From assembly GCF_019218755.1 (NCBI RefSeq), contig NZ_JAHUWZ010000009.1, positions 62,001 to 126,000 on the forward strand: a stretch of 64,000 nucleotides of DNA. Direction: 5' to 3'. This document shows, piece by piece, positions 47,781 to 57,374 of the stretch (position 1 is the stretch's first letter; each line of letters opens with the position of its first letter). Position numbers and translations under genes: made by a program. Under the pieces are notes generated by a model. The model did no database searches and was not told where the DNA came from. It was given only the letters and a program-made list of their open reading frames with translations. The DNA comes from Acidovorax sp. sif1233 (GTDB lineage Bacteria > Pseudomonadota > Gammaproteobacteria > Burkholderiales > Burkholderiaceae_C).

Positions 47781-49214
47781 CTACCGGAACCAGATGAAGG
47801 TCATCACAATGAACAGCGGCACCAGAATGCCGCCCGACCACAGCATGTAGCCGAAGAAGCTGGGCATCTTCACGCCCCGGTCTTCCGCGATGGCCTTGAC
47901 CATGAGGTTGGGGGCATTGCCGATGTAGGTGTTGGCGCCCATGAACACGGCACCCGCGGAAATGGCGGCCAGGGTGGGTGCCAGCGTGGTCATCAGCACC
48001 GCCGCGTCGCCACCCGCCGTGTTGAAGAACACGAGGTAGGTGGGCGCATTGTCGAGGAACGAACTCAGCAGGCCGGTGGCCCAGAAATACATGGCCGGGT
48101 CGGGCGCGCCGTCCGGCCGGGTCACCGCCGAGATGATGGCGCCGAACGGCCCCTGGTTCCCCGCCTTGAGCATCGCGATGACCGGAATGATCGTGAGGAA
48201 GATGCCCGCGAACAGCTTGGCCACCTCCTGCATCGGCGCCCAGCCGAACTGGTTGTCGGCATGCACCTGCCGGGGGGTGAGCCACAGCGATGCGAGCGTC
48301 ACCAGCACAAGCCCCGCATCGCGCACGATGCCCGGCAGCCCCACCAGGGTGCCCGCGACGTCGAACGCCACGCTCGACTTCCAGAAGCCGCTGAGCAGCA
48401 CCAGCGCGACGACCGCGCCCAGCAAGGCGAAGTTGATCTTCCCGTCGAAGCCGATGGAGCGGCTGTCGGGCGTCGGGTCGGCGGGCAGCACCTCCTCGCG
48501 GCGTCGGCAGTACCAGGTGTCCAGCAGGAAGAAGATCGCCAGCAGCGCACCGACCAGGAACAATGTTTCCGGAAAGATGTGGCCCACCGTCCAGAAGAAA
48601 TCGACGCCCTTGAGAAAACCGAGGAACAGTGGCGGATCGCCCAGCGGGGTGAGCGAGCCCCCCGCGTTGGACACGATGAAGATGAAGAACACCACCACGT
48701 GGGCCACGTGCCGGCGGTTGTCGTTGGCGCGGATCAGCGGACGGATCAGCAGCATCGAGGCCCCCGTCGTGCCCATGAAGCTGGCCAGCAGCGCCCCGAT
48801 CACAAGCAGGGCGGTGTTGAGCCCCGGGCTGCCATGCAGGTTGCCGCGGATGTAGATGCCCCCCGCCACGGTGAACAGCGCCGTGAGCAGCACCACGAAC
48901 GGGATGTACTCGGCCAGCAGCGCATGCACCAGGCTGGCCCCGGCCACGCCAGGGCCGAAGGCGATGGCGAACGGCAGCAGAAACGCCAGGCCCCACGCGG
49001 CCGCGACCTTGCCGAAATGGTGGTGCCAGAAAATGGGTGCCAGCAGCGGCATGAGCGCGATCGATAGCAGGATGCCCGCGAAGGGCACGCCCCACAGCAC
49101 CGACAGGGTGCTGCCGTCCACATCCGCGGCCACGGCCAGGCCCGGCAACACGAGCAGGGTGATCAAGAGGCCCAGCGCGCGGGGCGCCGGCATCCGGGTG
49201 GCGCGGGCCATCAT
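47781..49214 (-). CDS. NhaD-like sodium/proton antiporter (ion transporter superfamily)
   Basis: The 477-residue product has about 12 membrane helices and the ion-transporter-superfamily repeats [20 protein letters not shown] and [16 protein letters not shown], where Asp and Gly-rich loops line the ion path in NhaD/ArsB-type proteins. An N-terminal segment ([18 protein letters not shown]) may be a signal-like helix. The start (49214) overlaps the pncB stop as ATGATG. The related UIT families include citrate carriers, so ion specificity is inferred. Confidence 0.85.
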   Translation of the reverse strand: MMARATRMPAPRALGLLITLLVLPGLAVAADVDGSTLSVLWGVPFAGILLSIALMPLLAPIFWHHHFGKVAAAWGLAFLLPFAIAFGPGVAGASLVHALLAEYIPFVVLLTALFTVAGGIYIRGNLHGSPGLNTALLVIGALLASFMGTTGASMLLIRPLIRANDNRRHVAHVVVFFIFIVSNAGGSLTPLGDPPLFLGFLKGVDFFWTVGHIFPETLFLVGALLAIFFLLDTWYCRRREEVLPADPTPDSRSIGFDGKINFALLGAVVALVLLSGFWKSSVAFDVAGTLVGLPGIVRDAGLVLVTLASLWLTPRQVHADNQFGWAPMQEVAKLFAGIFLTIIPVIAMLKAGNQGPFGAIISAVTRPDGAPDPAMYFWATGLLSSFLDNAPTYLVFFNTAGGDAAVLMTTLAPTLAAISAGAVFMGANTYIGNAPNLMVKAIAEDRGVKMPSFFGYMLWSGGILVPLFIVMTFIWFR

Positions 49215-50431
49215 GCCACCGCGGGGATATCGAACACCTGGCGCAGGTAGGCCAGGTATTTCTCGTCGTCGCACATGCCCTTGCCCGGCGTGTCGGACAG
49301 CTTGGCCACCGGCTGGTCGTTGCAGCGCGTCATCTTGATCACCACCTGCAAAGGCTCGTGTGCGGGCGGGCTGCCCAGGTCGTTGGTCAGGTTGGTGCCG
49401 ATGCCGAACGCCAGCTGGCAGCGCCCCCGGAACTGCTGGTACAGCTCGATGGTGCGCGGAATGGTGAGCGCATCGCTGAAGATCAGCGTCTTGGTCAGGG
49501 GGTCCACCCGGTTCTTGCGGTAGTGGTCCAGGAGGCGCTCGCCCCAGGCGAACGGGTCGCCGCTGTCATGCCGCGCGCCGTCAAAGAGCTTGCAGAAGTA
49601 CAGGTCGAAATCACGCAGGAAGGCACTCATGCCGTACACGTCGGACAGCGCGATGCCCAGGTCGCCGCGGTATTCCTTGGCCCACATCTCGAAGCCGAAC
49701 ACCTGGCTGTCGCGCAGGCGCGGCCCCAGGGCCTGGCAGGCCTGCAGGTATTCGTGCGCCATGGTTCCCAGCGGCGTCACGCCCAGCTTCATGGCATACA
49801 GCACGTTGCTCGTGCCCGCGAACTGGCCGGGGCCCGCGGGTGCGCCGGGGCGGCGGTCGCCCGTGCCCAGGCGGGCCACCAGCACCCGCAGCACCTCTTC
49901 GTGCCAGGCGCGGGAAAACCGCCGGCGCGTGCCGTAGTCGGCGATCTTGAGGTCCGACAGGCCCTCGCCCTGCAGCAGCGCGATCTTGGCATCCAGGCGC
50001 TTGCGGCCTTCCAGGAAGTCGGGCACCTTTTGCGTGTTGCGAAAGTAGACCTCGTTGACGATGGCCAGCACCGGGATCTCGAAGAGGATGGTGTGCAGCC
50101 AGGGCCCGCGGATGGAAATGTCAATCTCGCCGTTGTGCTGTGGCGTGACGGTGATGTACTTCTCGTTGAGCTTGAAGAGGCCCAGGAAGTCCACGAAGTC
50201 GCTCTTGATGAAGCGCATGGAACGCAGGTAGGCCAGTTCGGCATCCTGGAACTGCAGGCAACACAGCGAGCGGATCTCGTCGCGGATCTCATTGACGAAC
50301 GGCGCCAGCTGCACGCCGGGGTTGCGGCACTTGAAGCGGTATTCGACCTGAGCCCCCGGAAACTGGTGCAGCACCACCTGCATCATGGTGAACTTGTACA
50401 GGTCGGTGTCGAGCAGGCTGGTGATGATCAT
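49211..50431 (-). CDS. pncB: Nicotinate phosphoribosyltransferase
   Basis: The 406-residue product begins [36 protein letters not shown] (given in part) and has GTRRRFS, the autophosphorylation-region histidine in [25 protein letters not shown] and [12 protein letters not shown]. PncB joins nicotinate and PRPP at the cost of ATP in the Preiss-Handler NAD salvage pathway. The stop overlaps the antiporter start, which suggests a two-gene operon. Confidence 0.96.
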   Translation of the reverse strand: MIITSLLDTDLYKFTMMQVVLHQFPGAQVEYRFKCRNPGVQLAPFVNEIRDEIRSLCCLQFQDAELAYLRSMRFIKSDFVDFLGLFKLNEKYITVTPQHNGEIDISIRGPWLHTILFEIPVLAIVNEVYFRNTQKVPDFLEGRKRLDAKIALLQGEGLSDLKIADYGTRRRFSRAWHEEVLRVLVARLGTGDRRPGAPAGPGQFAGTSNVLYAMKLGVTPLGTMAHEYLQACQALGPRLRDSQVFGFEMWAKEYRGDLGIALSDVYGMSAFLRDFDLYFCKLFDGARHDSGDPFAWGERLLDHYRKNRVDPLTKTLIFSDALTIPRTIELYQQFRGRCQLAFGIGTNLTNDLGSPPAHEPLQVVIKMTRCNDQPVAKLSDTPGKGMCDDEKYLAYLRQVFDIPAVA

Positions 50432-50623
50432 GGACAGGGCAGGCCTCAGACCGCGGGCTGGTCAGCAAAGCATCAAAGTGTAGGCCATCGGGGCATCCCG
50501 CACCGTGCAGGGACTCTGCCCCCGCGCCACGGGCATGCGACGCCATGCGCTGGGGAAAAAGGCCCTTCGCGCCCTTGGGAGAAGCGCGAGAAGCTAACGG
50601 ATCAATAGCAGGCCCGCCGGTGC

Positions 50624-51109
50624 TCAGCCGGCCACCACCAGCTCTTGCAGGACCTTGCGCAGGGCCTCTGGCACCGGCACGGGCCGGCGGGTCTCGCGGT
50701 CCACATACACATGGATGAAATGGCCGGCCGCAGCGGTCAACGGCTCGCCCTGCGCAAACAGGCCCACCTCATACCGCACGCTGGAGCCGCCCAGCCGTGC
50801 CACGCGAATGCCGGCCTCGATCGTCTGCGGGAAGGCCAGTGGCGCGAAGTAGTTGCACTGGGTTTCAATGACCAGGCCTATGGTCTCGCCCGCATGGATA
50901 TCGAGCACGCCTTGGTCGATCAGGTGGGCATTCACCGCCGTGTCGAACCAGCTGTAGTACACGACGTTGTTCACATGGCCGTACACGTCGTTGTCCGCCC
51001 AGCGCGTGGTGATGGGGCGAAAGGCCCGGTAGGCGCTGCGCGGCTGCGGGGACGGGCGGGCGGCCGGCGCGGGCGCAGCGGCAGGGGTGGTGCTGGCGGC
51101 AGAAGTCAT
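50624..51109 (-). CDS. Hotdog-fold acyl-CoA thioesterase
   Basis: The 161-residue product from the ATG at 51109 has an Ala/Pro-rich N-terminal 25 residues and then a 4HBT domain: [28 protein letters not shown] with the catalytic Asp, and [15 protein letters not shown] at the end. Substrate acyl chain is unknown. The start overlaps the stop of the upstream deacetylase gene by four bases, so the two are coupled. The longer frame to 51244 lies inside that gene. Confidence 0.9.
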   Translation of the reverse strand: MTSAASTTPAAAPAPAARPSPQPRSAYRAFRPITTRWADNDVYGHVNNVVYYSWFDTAVNAHLIDQGVLDIHAGETIGLVIETQCNYFAPLAFPQTIEAGIRVARLGGSSVRYEVGLFAQGEPLTAAAGHFIHVYVDRETRRPVPVPEALRKVLQELVVAG

Positions 51110-52050
51110 GGCCGCACATTCTGCCAGCGCTGGTGGTACTGCCAGGCCACGCGCCAGGTGTTCAGCTGCGCCAGCACCGTGTCTTCCAGATTGCGGCCAT
51201 AGCCCCCCGCCATCGCGAAAGCCAGGGGAATGCGGCGCTGCCACGCCCAGTCGAACACGCGCCGGTCGCGCGCCTCCAGGCCATCGTGCGTCACGGCCAG
51301 CCGCCCCAGGCGGTCTCCTTCATGCGGATCGGCACCGGCCAGATAGAAAACGAGCTGGGGCGCGAACCGCTGCTCCAGGGTCTCGAGCGCCTGCTCCAGG
51401 GCTTGCAGGTAGTCGGGGTCGGCGCAGCCGTCGGGCAGCTCGACATCCAGGTCGCCGGGCTCCTTGCGGAACGGAAAATTGCGCGCCCCGTGCAGTGACA
51501 GCGTGAACACGCTGTGGTCGCCCCGGAAGATGTGCGCCGTGCCGTTGCCCTGGTGCACGTCGAGGTCGATCACCGCCACCCGCAGCGGGCGGGCCACACG
51601 CCCCGCACCCTCCGTGCGCGCCCATTCCACCTGCATGAGCCGCGCGGCCACCGCCACGTCATTGAACACGCAAAAGCCGCTGCCCTTGTCCGCATATGCA
51701 TGGTGCGTGCCCCCTGCGAGGTTGCCCGCAATGCCCTCGCGCAGCGCCACGCGGGCGGCGGCCACCGTCGCGCCCACGGACCGCCGTGCGCGCTCGGCCA
51801 TGGCCTCGCTCCAGGGGAAGCCGATCTCGCGCTGGGCGGGAGGTGCCAGCGTGCCGTCGGCAATCGCATCGACGTACTCCGGCGTGTGGGCCAGCGCGAG
51901 CTCGCTGTCCGACGCGGGCATGGCCACCTGCAGCGACACGCCGGGCAGGTGCTGCGTGATGCGGTCGCGCAGCAGCCGGTACTTGGCCATCGGGAACCGG
52001 TGGCCCTCGGGAAGCGGCAGCACGAAATGGTCTGCGTAATAGGCATGCAT
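51106..52050 (-). CDS. Histone deacetylase-family amidohydrolase
   Basis: The 314-residue product starts [24 protein letters not shown] at the ATG at 52050; the frame upstream has no start signal and is discarded. HDAC motifs visible are [23 protein letters not shown] with the His pair, [16 protein letters not shown] with the zinc Asp and His, and the C-terminal AGGYGRN with the Tyr. Bacterial members deacetylate polyamines or other small amides and some proteins. The substrate cannot be inferred from the neighbouring thioesterase. Confidence 0.92.
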   Translation of the reverse strand: MHAYYADHFVLPLPEGHRFPMAKYRLLRDRITQHLPGVSLQVAMPASDSELALAHTPEYVDAIADGTLAPPAQREIGFPWSEAMAERARRSVGATVAAARVALREGIAGNLAGGTHHAYADKGSGFCVFNDVAVAARLMQVEWARTEGAGRVARPLRVAVIDLDVHQGNGTAHIFRGDHSVFTLSLHGARNFPFRKEPGDLDVELPDGCADPDYLQALEQALETLEQRFAPQLVFYLAGADPHEGDRLGRLAVTHDGLEARDRRVFDWAWQRRIPLAFAMAGGYGRNLEDTVLAQLNTWRVAWQYHQRWQNVRP

Positions 52051-52097
52051 GACGCGATTGTGGCAAGCGGCGGATTTCTGGGGCGCCGTCCCTAATT

Positions 52098-52171
52098 TGC
52101 TGCAGCGCAACAAAAACCCCTTGCAATACCACGCCAAGTGCCTAAAATTCATCCCATGCTGCACTGCAACA
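52098..52171 (+). promoter_or_regulatory. phaP promoter flanked by PhaR-like operator pair
   Basis: TTGCAA (52121-52126) and TAAAAT (52143-52148) are 16 bases apart. The box TGCTGCAGCGCAACA (52098-52112) lies upstream and TGCTGCACTGCAACA (52157-52171) covers the expected start; they agree in 13 of 15 bases. PhaR of Ralstonia represses phasin genes from GCA-rich sites flanking the promoter, so the layout fits, but the factor is inferred. Confidence 0.65.
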
Positions 52172-52249
52172 TGACTCACCAGGTCAGGGCCAGCGCAGAT
52201 GTCCGCGAACCACCTTGGCCCCCGGGCCCCATTTTTTAGGAGATATGAC

Positions 52250-52798
52250 ATGACGCTGACCGCTGAACAAATCCTGGCCTCGCACAAAGCCAACATCGAA
52301 ACCCTGTTCGGTCTGACCACCAAGGCCTTCGAAGGCGTGGAAAAGCTGGTCGAACTGAACGTGACCGCTTCGCGCGCTGCCCTGTCGGAAGCCGCCAACC
52401 ACACCCAGGCCGTCCTGGGCGTGAAGGACGCGCAAGAGCTGCTGGCCCTGCAAGCCGGCCTGTTCCAGCCACTGGCTGAGAAGACCGCCGCCTACAGCCG
52501 CCACCTGTACGACATCGCTTCGGGCACCGGCGCTGAATTCGGCAAGGCTTTCGAGAGCCAGGCCACCGACGCGCAAAAGGCATTCACCAACCTGGTGGAC
52601 AGCGCCGCCAAGAACGCTCCCGCCGGTTCCGAAACCGCCGTGGCCGTGATGAAGAGCGCCGTCTCTGCCGCCAACAACGCTTTTGAATCGGTGCAGAAGG
52701 CCGTCAAGCAAGCGTCCGACGTGGCCGAAGCCAACTTCAACGCCGTGGCCAGCACCGCTGCCAACGCCGCCAAGACCGCTGCACCCCGCAAGCGCTAA
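52250..52798 (+). CDS. phaP: Phasin (polyhydroxyalkanoate granule protein)
   Basis: The 182-residue product starts [29 protein letters not shown], the phasin_2 family opening, after a strong AGGAG site. It is Ala-rich and helical throughout with a basic end (APRKR). Phasins coat poly-3-hydroxybutyrate granules and control their size. The earlier frame to 52199 is leader. Codon use is strongly biased, as for an abundant protein. PHB synthesis genes are not in the window. Confidence 0.95.
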   Translation: MTLTAEQILASHKANIETLFGLTTKAFEGVEKLVELNVTASRAALSEAANHTQAVLGVKDAQELLALQAGLFQPLAEKTAAYSRHLYDIASGTGAEFGKAFESQATDAQKAFTNLVDSAAKNAPAGSETAVAVMKSAVSAANNAFESVQKAVKQASDVAEANFNAVASTAANAAKTAAPRKR

Positions 52799-52849
52799 TG
52801 AGCCATCTGCGGTCTGGAGTGCAACCTCTAGGCCGCGTTCAGGGAATAC

Positions 52850-52973
52850 CCTGATAATTCAACCACGCGCTGCGGAAGCCCTCCACGGCGCACCAGTTGT
52901 CTCCTTGGATCCTCTCGAAACCCCCGTTTCAGGGATCCTTTTAAAGCCCGGTTCATGACCGGGCTTTTTTTTG
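52850..52973 (+). ncRNA. Candidate structured RNA or phaP 3' end with strong terminator
   Basis: GGATCC, GAAAC, a CCCC loop, GTTTC and GGATCC (about 52915-52939) form an imperfect hairpin. AAGCCCGG (about 52945) with CCGGGCTT and eight T forms a rho-independent terminator ending at 52973. No protein frame of note lies here. The rest of the 317-base gap (52799-53115) shows only a Fur-like site. The stretch could be the processed 3' part of the phaP transcript or a small RNA. Confidence 0.4.
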
Positions 52974-53055
52974 CCTGTGTCCTGGCGACACCCTTCCGGC
53001 GCTTGCGCTGCGTCAGGAATCCCCTCTGAATTCCTTGGCGCGCCCCAGACATTTA

Positions 53056-53074
53056 TTAAGAATAATTCGCGTTT
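53056..53074 (+). promoter_or_regulatory. Fur-box-like site
   Basis: TTAAGAATAATTCGCGTTT resembles the Fur consensus of interrupted AAT/ATT repeats. It lies 42 bases before the start of the iron-binding protein gene, where a promoter should be, and would give iron-dependent repression. Confidence 0.55.
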
Positions 53075-53115
53075 GTTTTATCATCGCCAGAGTTACAACC
53101 TTGAAAGACGCATCC

Positions 53116-54168
53116 ATGTCGAAGACTGTGAAAGCCTTGTTGAGCGCGTGCACGCTGGCCGTTGCCGCCGGCGCCGTTTCCGCCCAGGACCAGGTGGTGA
53201 ATCTCTACTCGGCCCGCCACTACTCCACCGACGAAGCGCTGTACAGCGGATTCACCAAGGCCACGGGCATCAAGATCAACCGCGTGGATGCGGACGACGC
53301 CGGCATCCTGGCACGCCTGAAGGCCGAAGGCACGGCATCGCCGGCGGACGTGATCCTGCTGGTGGATGCCGCCCGCCTCTACAAGGGAGAAGTCGACGGC
53401 CTGTTCCAGCCCATCCAGTCCAAGGTGCTCAGCGACGCCATTCCCGCCAATCTGCGCAGCGCGCCAGCGGCAGACGGGGGCATTTCCTGGTTCGGACTGT
53501 CCACGCGCGCACGCGTGATCGTCTACAGCAAGATCAAGGTGCAGAAGTCGGACGTCGACACCTATGAGGAGCTCGGCGACCCCAAGAACAAGGGCAAGCT
53601 GTGCATCCGCTCCGGCTCGCATCCCTACAACCTGAGCCTCTTCGGCGCCGTGACCGAACATCTGGGCGAACAGAAGGCGGAGGCCTGGCTCAAGGGCATG
53701 GTGGCCAACTTGGCGCGCCCTCCCAAGGGCGGGGACACCGACCAGATCAAGGCCGTGGCCGCGGGCGAATGCGATATCGCCGTCACCAACAGCTACTACC
53801 TCGCGCGCATGATGCGCTCGACCAAGCCCGAGGACGTGGCCGTGGTCAACAAGGTCGGCGTGGTGTTCCCCAACCAGGATTCCTGGGGCACGCACCTGAA
53901 CATTGCTGGCGGCGCGGTGGCCAAGCACTCCAAGAACCAGGCCAACGCCATCAAGTTCCTCGAGTACCTTGTCAGCCCTGAAGCGCAGAACTACTTTGCC
54001 AACGGCAACAACGAATGGCCCGCCGCCAAGGGCGTCAGCATCGACAACCCCGCGCTCAAGGCCATGACCGGCGGTGCGCCCTTCAAGAGCGAGACCATTC
54101 CGATCAGCGCGGTGGGCGCCAACACGACCAAGGTGCAGCAGATGCTGGACCGCGTGGGCTTCCAGTAA
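53116..54168 (+). CDS. Ferric iron ABC transporter substrate-binding protein
   Basis: The 350-residue product has a signal peptide (MSKTVKALLSACTLAVAAGAVSAQ) and FbpA/FutA-like features: VNLYSARHYSTDEALYSGF, RPPKGGDTDQIKAVAAGECDIAVTNSYYLARMM (given in part: AAGECDIAVTNSYYLA) with the paired Tyr that bind Fe3+, and WPAAKGV. It delivers ferric iron in the periplasm. No permease or ATPase gene is next to it. The ATG at 53116 is chosen for the signal peptide. Confidence 0.9.
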   Translation: MSKTVKALLSACTLAVAAGAVSAQDQVVNLYSARHYSTDEALYSGFTKATGIKINRVDADDAGILARLKAEGTASPADVILLVDAARLYKGEVDGLFQPIQSKVLSDAIPANLRSAPAADGGISWFGLSTRARVIVYSKIKVQKSDVDTYEELGDPKNKGKLCIRSGSHPYNLSLFGAVTEHLGEQKAEAWLKGMVANLARPPKGGDTDQIKAVAAGECDIAVTNSYYLARMMRSTKPEDVAVVNKVGVVFPNQDSWGTHLNIAGGAVAKHSKNQANAIKFLEYLVSPEAQNYFANGNNEWPAAKGVSIDNPALKAMTGGAPFKSETIPISAVGANTTKVQQMLDRVGFQ

Positions 54169-54206
54169 CCCGCCCGTGCGGCCCCGCGGCGCGGGGTTTG
54201 CGCCAG

Positions 54207-54230
54207 GCCCGGCCTCGCCGGGCTTTTTTT
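54207..54230 (+). terminator. Terminator after iron-binding protein gene
   Basis: GCCCGGC (54207-54213) pairs with GCCGGGC (54217-54223), followed by seven T. It separates the gene from the dehydrogenase. Confidence 0.9.
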
Positions 54231-54263
54231 CGCCTGTCGGAAACCAGGCGGATGCGCCATAAT

Positions 54264-54283
54264 TGACGTTTACGTTAACGTCA
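54264..54283 (+). promoter_or_regulatory. LiuR-like palindrome upstream of dehydrogenase
   Basis: The 20-base sequence TGACGTTTACGTTAACGTCA is a near-perfect palindrome, 17 bases before the start codon. It resembles ACGT-rich sites of MerR-family LiuR-type regulators of branched-chain amino-acid and fatty-acid breakdown. The factor is inferred. Confidence 0.55.
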
Positions 54284-54300
54284 CTCACTGGAGACAGAAC

Positions 54301-55059
54301 ATGGACATCAAAGGCAAGGTTTTCATCGTGACCGGCGGCGCGTCCGGCCTGGGCGAAGGCACGGCGCGCATGCTGGCCGCCCAGGGCGGCAAGGTGGTCA
54401 TTGCCGACATGCAGGCGGAAAAAGGCGAGGCCGTGGCCAAGGACATTGGCGGTGCCTTCGTGAAGTGCGATGTGAGCAGCGAGGCCGACGGCCAGGCCGT
54501 GGTGGCGAAGGCCGTTTCGATGGGCAAGCTGATGGGCCTGGTGAACTGCGCGGGCATCGCACCCGCGGAAAAGACGGTCGGCAAGAACGGTGCGCACGCG
54601 CTGGCCGTCTTCAGCAAGACCGTCACCGTGAACCTGATCGGCAGCTTCAACATGATCCGCCTGGCCGCCGAGGCGATGTGCAAGAACGACCCCGAGCCCA
54701 CGGGCGAGCGCGGCGCGCTGATCTCCACCGCCAGCGTGGCCGCCTACGACGGCCAGATCGGCCAGGCGGCCTATTCGGCCTCCAAGGGCGGCGTGGTTGG
54801 CATGACCCTGCCCATCGCGCGCGACCTGGCCCGCAACGGCATCCGCAACATGACGATTGCGCCCGGCATCTTCGGCACGCCCATGCTCTTTGGCATGCCC
54901 CAGGAGGTGCAGGATGCGCTCGCGGCCGGAGTGCCCTTCCCCAGCCGCCTGGGAACGCCGCAGGACTATGCCAAGCTCGTGCAGCACATTTTCGAAAACG
55001 ACATGCTCAACGGCGAAGTGATCCGCCTGGACGGCGCGATCCGGCTCGCACCCCGCTGA
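54301..55059 (+). CDS. Short-chain dehydrogenase, 3-hydroxyacyl-CoA dehydrogenase type
   Basis: The 252-residue product has the NAD-binding [22 protein letters not shown], catalytic Ser in [23 protein letters not shown] with Y-S-A-S-K, and [16 protein letters not shown]. The combination matches the HSD17B10-like group that oxidises 3-hydroxy-2-methylbutyryl-CoA in isoleucine breakdown and short 3-hydroxyacyl-CoAs. A GGAGA ribosome site fixes the start. The palindrome upstream supports a role in branched-chain acid catabolism. Confidence 0.9.
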   Translation: MDIKGKVFIVTGGASGLGEGTARMLAAQGGKVVIADMQAEKGEAVAKDIGGAFVKCDVSSEADGQAVVAKAVSMGKLMGLVNCAGIAPAEKTVGKNGAHALAVFSKTVTVNLIGSFNMIRLAAEAMCKNDPEPTGERGALISTASVAAYDGQIGQAAYSASKGGVVGMTLPIARDLARNGIRNMTIAPGIFGTPMLFGMPQEVQDALAAGVPFPSRLGTPQDYAKLVQHIFENDMLNGEVIRLDGAIRLAPR

Positions 55060-55060
55060 T

Positions 55061-55115
55061 GCTATTCAATTTATAGCATCCAGCGCTTATTGTGAAAGCG
55101 CTGGGGCCATTTTTC
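55061..55115 (+). repeat. Family A hairpin repeat after dehydrogenase gene
   Basis: GCTATTCAATTTATAGC, then CCAGCGCTTA and AAAGCGCTGGGGCC with ATTTTT. CCAGCGCTT pairs fully with AAGCGCTGG. It starts one base after the stop codon and can act as terminator. Confidence 0.88.
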
Positions 55116-55224
55116 CCATAACTCCTGAGCCCTGGGCTTGTCCGGGGCTGTTTCATGGAAGAACCAGGGCGGAGGCCGGGCGCTTCCCCCAGGCGCCATG
55201 GGGCGCGGCGGTGCGTCCGCCAGC

Positions 55225-55884
55225 CTAGGCCGCGTGCCGCTGCGGCGCCGGGCGCGGCGGCTGCGCGGCGGGCAGCACCGAATCCCCTGCACCCAGCGGC
55301 CGCTGCATCAAAACGGTGTCCAGCCAGCGGCCTTTCTTGAAGCCCACGGAGCGCAGTGCGCCAATGCGCTCGAACCCCATGCGGGCATGCAATGCCATCG
55401 AGCCGGCGTTGTCATCGCCCTGCCCCACCACCGCGAGCATCTGGCGCCACGGCCCCGCCTCGCAATGCCGGATGAGTTCGCCCAGCAGCGCAGCCCCGAG
55501 GCCTCTCCCTGAAAGATCGGGCGCCACGTACACCGAGTCCTCCACCGTGTGGCGGTAGGCCACCCGGGCCCGGTGCGGCACGGCGTAGGCAAACCCGGCC
55601 ACCATGCCGTCCAGTTCCGCCACCAGATAGGGCAGGCCGGCAGCCACCACGGCAGCGCGCCGTGCGCGCAGTTCATCAACCGTCGGAGGTATTTCCTCGA
55701 AAGAAGCCAGCCCGTGCAGCACGTGGTGGGCGTACAGCGCCTGGATGGCGGGCAGGTCGTTCTCGCTGGCGCCGCGCACCACGGGTGCGGAGCGCCCGGC
55801 GGCGGCTGCTGCGCGAGTCCGGTTCGGTGGCGCTGGCGGGGTGGATTTCAAGATGGGCAGGGGAATGGTCGTCGAGGTGTGCAT
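55225..55884 (-). CDS. GNAT acetyltransferase, phosphinothricin acetyltransferase-like
   Basis: The 219-residue product has a GNAT domain (about residues 35-190) with FEEIPPTVDELRARR, EDSVYVAPDLSGRGLGAALLGEL (CoA site R-G-L-G-A) and FKKGRWLDTVLMQRPL; this order matches the Pat/MddA group that acetylates phosphinothricin, methionine sulfoximine or other amino-acid analogues. Ala/Pro-rich ends flank the domain. It is divergent from the LysR gene over 75 bases, which suggests regulation by it. Whether it gives resistance to any compound is unknown. Confidence 0.85.
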   Translation of the reverse strand: MHTSTTIPLPILKSTPPAPPNRTRAAAAAGRSAPVVRGASENDLPAIQALYAHHVLHGLASFEEIPPTVDELRARRAAVVAAGLPYLVAELDGMVAGFAYAVPHRARVAYRHTVEDSVYVAPDLSGRGLGAALLGELIRHCEAGPWRQMLAVVGQGDDNAGSMALHARMGFERIGALRSVGFKKGRWLDTVLMQRPLGAGDSVLPAAQPPRPAPQRHAA

Positions 55885-55922
55885 GACCGACAGTGTGGCA
55901 AGCTTCCATGCATAAAAGAAGC

Positions 55923-55950
55923 TTTCTCAAGTTATGCAAAGTATGAGAAA
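55923..55950 (+). promoter_or_regulatory. LysR-type operator candidate
   Basis: TTTCTCA (55923-55929) and TGAGAAA (55944-55950) are inverted with a 14-base spacer in the divergent region, the T-N-A dyad layout used by LysR regulators for autoregulation and control of the opposite gene. Confidence 0.6.
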
Positions 55951-55959
55951 TTCTTTGCC

Positions 55960-56838
55960 ATGGAACGCATCAATCTCGACCAGCTTCACGGCTTTGCCAC
56001 CGCCCTTGAACTCGGCAGCTTCTCTGCCGCGGCGCAGCGCCTGGACCTCACCCAACCGGCCGTGAGCCTGCAGGTGCGCCAGCTCGAAAAGCGCCTGGGC
56101 ACGCCTTTGATCGAGCGCGTCGGCCGGGTGCTGCGCCCCACGGCGGCGGGTGCCGAGTTGCTGGCCCATGTGGGCCGCATCGATGCGGTGGTGGCCGAGG
56201 CCCTGGAGGCCGTCTCCCGCCATGCCGACAGTGCCACCGGTCGCGTACGCCTGGGCACCGGCGCGACGGCCTGCATCTACCTGCTGCCACCGGTGCTGCG
56301 GTCGCTGCGGCAGTGCTTTCCCGGCCTCGACATCACCGTGCGCACCGGCAACACGGCCGACATTGTCCAGGCGGTGGAGGACAACACGCTGGACCTGGGA
56401 CTGGTCACGCTGCCCGCCAGCGGGCGCATGCTGGAGGTGTCACCCCTGCTGGACGACTCGTTCGTCGCGATCGCCCCGCGAGGCACCGCGCTGCCGGCGC
56501 GGATTGGCGCCAAGGAACTGGCGCGGCATCCCGTGCTGCTGTACGAGCCCGGCGGCCACACCCGCCGGATCGCCGATGCCTGGTTCGCCCGGGCGGGGGT
56601 GGCACTGCAGCCGGCCATGTCGCTGGGCAGCGTGGAGGCGATCAAGGAGCTGGTCGCGGCCGGCCTGGGCTGCGCCGTGCTGCCGGGCATGGCCGTACGG
56701 GACGGGCACCAGGGCAGCCTCGAAGTACGGCCGCTGTCGCCACCCCTGCGCCGCACATTGGCCGTCGTCATGCGCCGGGACAAGCGCCTGCACCGGGGCC
56801 TGCGCGAAACCGTGGCGGCCCTGCAGTCACTGGGATGA
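55960..56838 (+). CDS. LysR-family transcriptional regulator
   Basis: The 292-residue product starts MERINLDQLHGFATALELGSFSAAAQRLDLTQPAVSLQVRQLEKRLG (given in part: FSAAAQRLDLTQPAVS), the LysR winged helix-turn-helix, followed by the periplasmic-binding-like effector domain (TASGRVRLG-like ATGRVRLGTGA, DLGLVTLPA, AGLGCAVLPGMAV). It probably controls the divergent acetyltransferase. The longer frame to 55549 belongs to the opposite strand gene. Confidence 0.92.
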   Translation: MERINLDQLHGFATALELGSFSAAAQRLDLTQPAVSLQVRQLEKRLGTPLIERVGRVLRPTAAGAELLAHVGRIDAVVAEALEAVSRHADSATGRVRLGTGATACIYLLPPVLRSLRQCFPGLDITVRTGNTADIVQAVEDNTLDLGLVTLPASGRMLEVSPLLDDSFVAIAPRGTALPARIGAKELARHPVLLYEPGGHTRRIADAWFARAGVALQPAMSLGSVEAIKELVAAGLGCAVLPGMAVRDGHQGSLEVRPLSPPLRRTLAVVMRRDKRLHRGLRETVAALQSLG

Positions 56839-56957
56839 GGGAAAAGCAGGAGCCCGCCGCCATGCCGTCAATGCAGAAGTCGGCGGCGGTGATTTCCTGC
56901 CGCCGGAGCACAAGACCGATATCCGCCATGAAACCCACAAAGCAAATGGAAATGGGC

Positions 56958-56998
56958 AAAGAAAAACGGACTGCAGCAATCAATACTGCAGTCCGTTT
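56958..56998 (-). terminator. Terminator of downstream tRNA triplet
   Basis: A perfect 13-bp stem (56964-56976 with 56986-56998) with a nine-base loop is followed on the minus strand by TTTTTCTTTGCCC. It ends the second tRNA triplet. Confidence 0.9.
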
Positions 56999-57043
56999 AT
57001 TTGGACCACGGCACAACCAGCGACGGGCTGTGCCATGTGAATC

Positions 57044-57120
57044 TGGCGGAGTGGACGGGACTCGAACCCGCGACCCCCGGCGTGACAGGCCGGTATTCTA
57101 ACCAACTGAACTACCACTCC
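57044..57120 (-). tRNA. tRNA-Asp (GUC), copy 1
   Basis: A 77-nt cloverleaf with encoded CCA; 5' GGAGTGG pairs with CCACTCC, anticodon GTC in CCTGTCACG, T arm GGTTCGAGTCC. Last of the downstream triplet in transcription order. Confidence 0.96.
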
Positions 57121-57172
57121 TGGCAGGCAGCTTTCGCTTGCATTTCATCAACACAAGCCAAGCGCTACAACT

Positions 57173-57248
57173 TGGCGACCCTACGGGGATTCGAACCCCG
57201 GTACTCACCGTGAAAGGGTGATGTCCTAGGCCTCTAGACGATAGGGTC
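57173..57248 (-). tRNA. tRNA-Glu (UUC), copy 1
   Basis: A 76-nt cloverleaf with encoded CCA; acceptor GACCCTA with TAGGGTC, anticodon TTC in CCTTTCACG, T arm GGTTCGAATCC. Lies between Ala and Asp genes. Confidence 0.96.
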
Positions 57249-57278
57249 AAAACCTTGGAACTAACCGACAACAAACCT

Positions 57279-57354
<76 letters not shown>

Positions 57355-57374
57355 ACGATTCTCTGGATGACACC

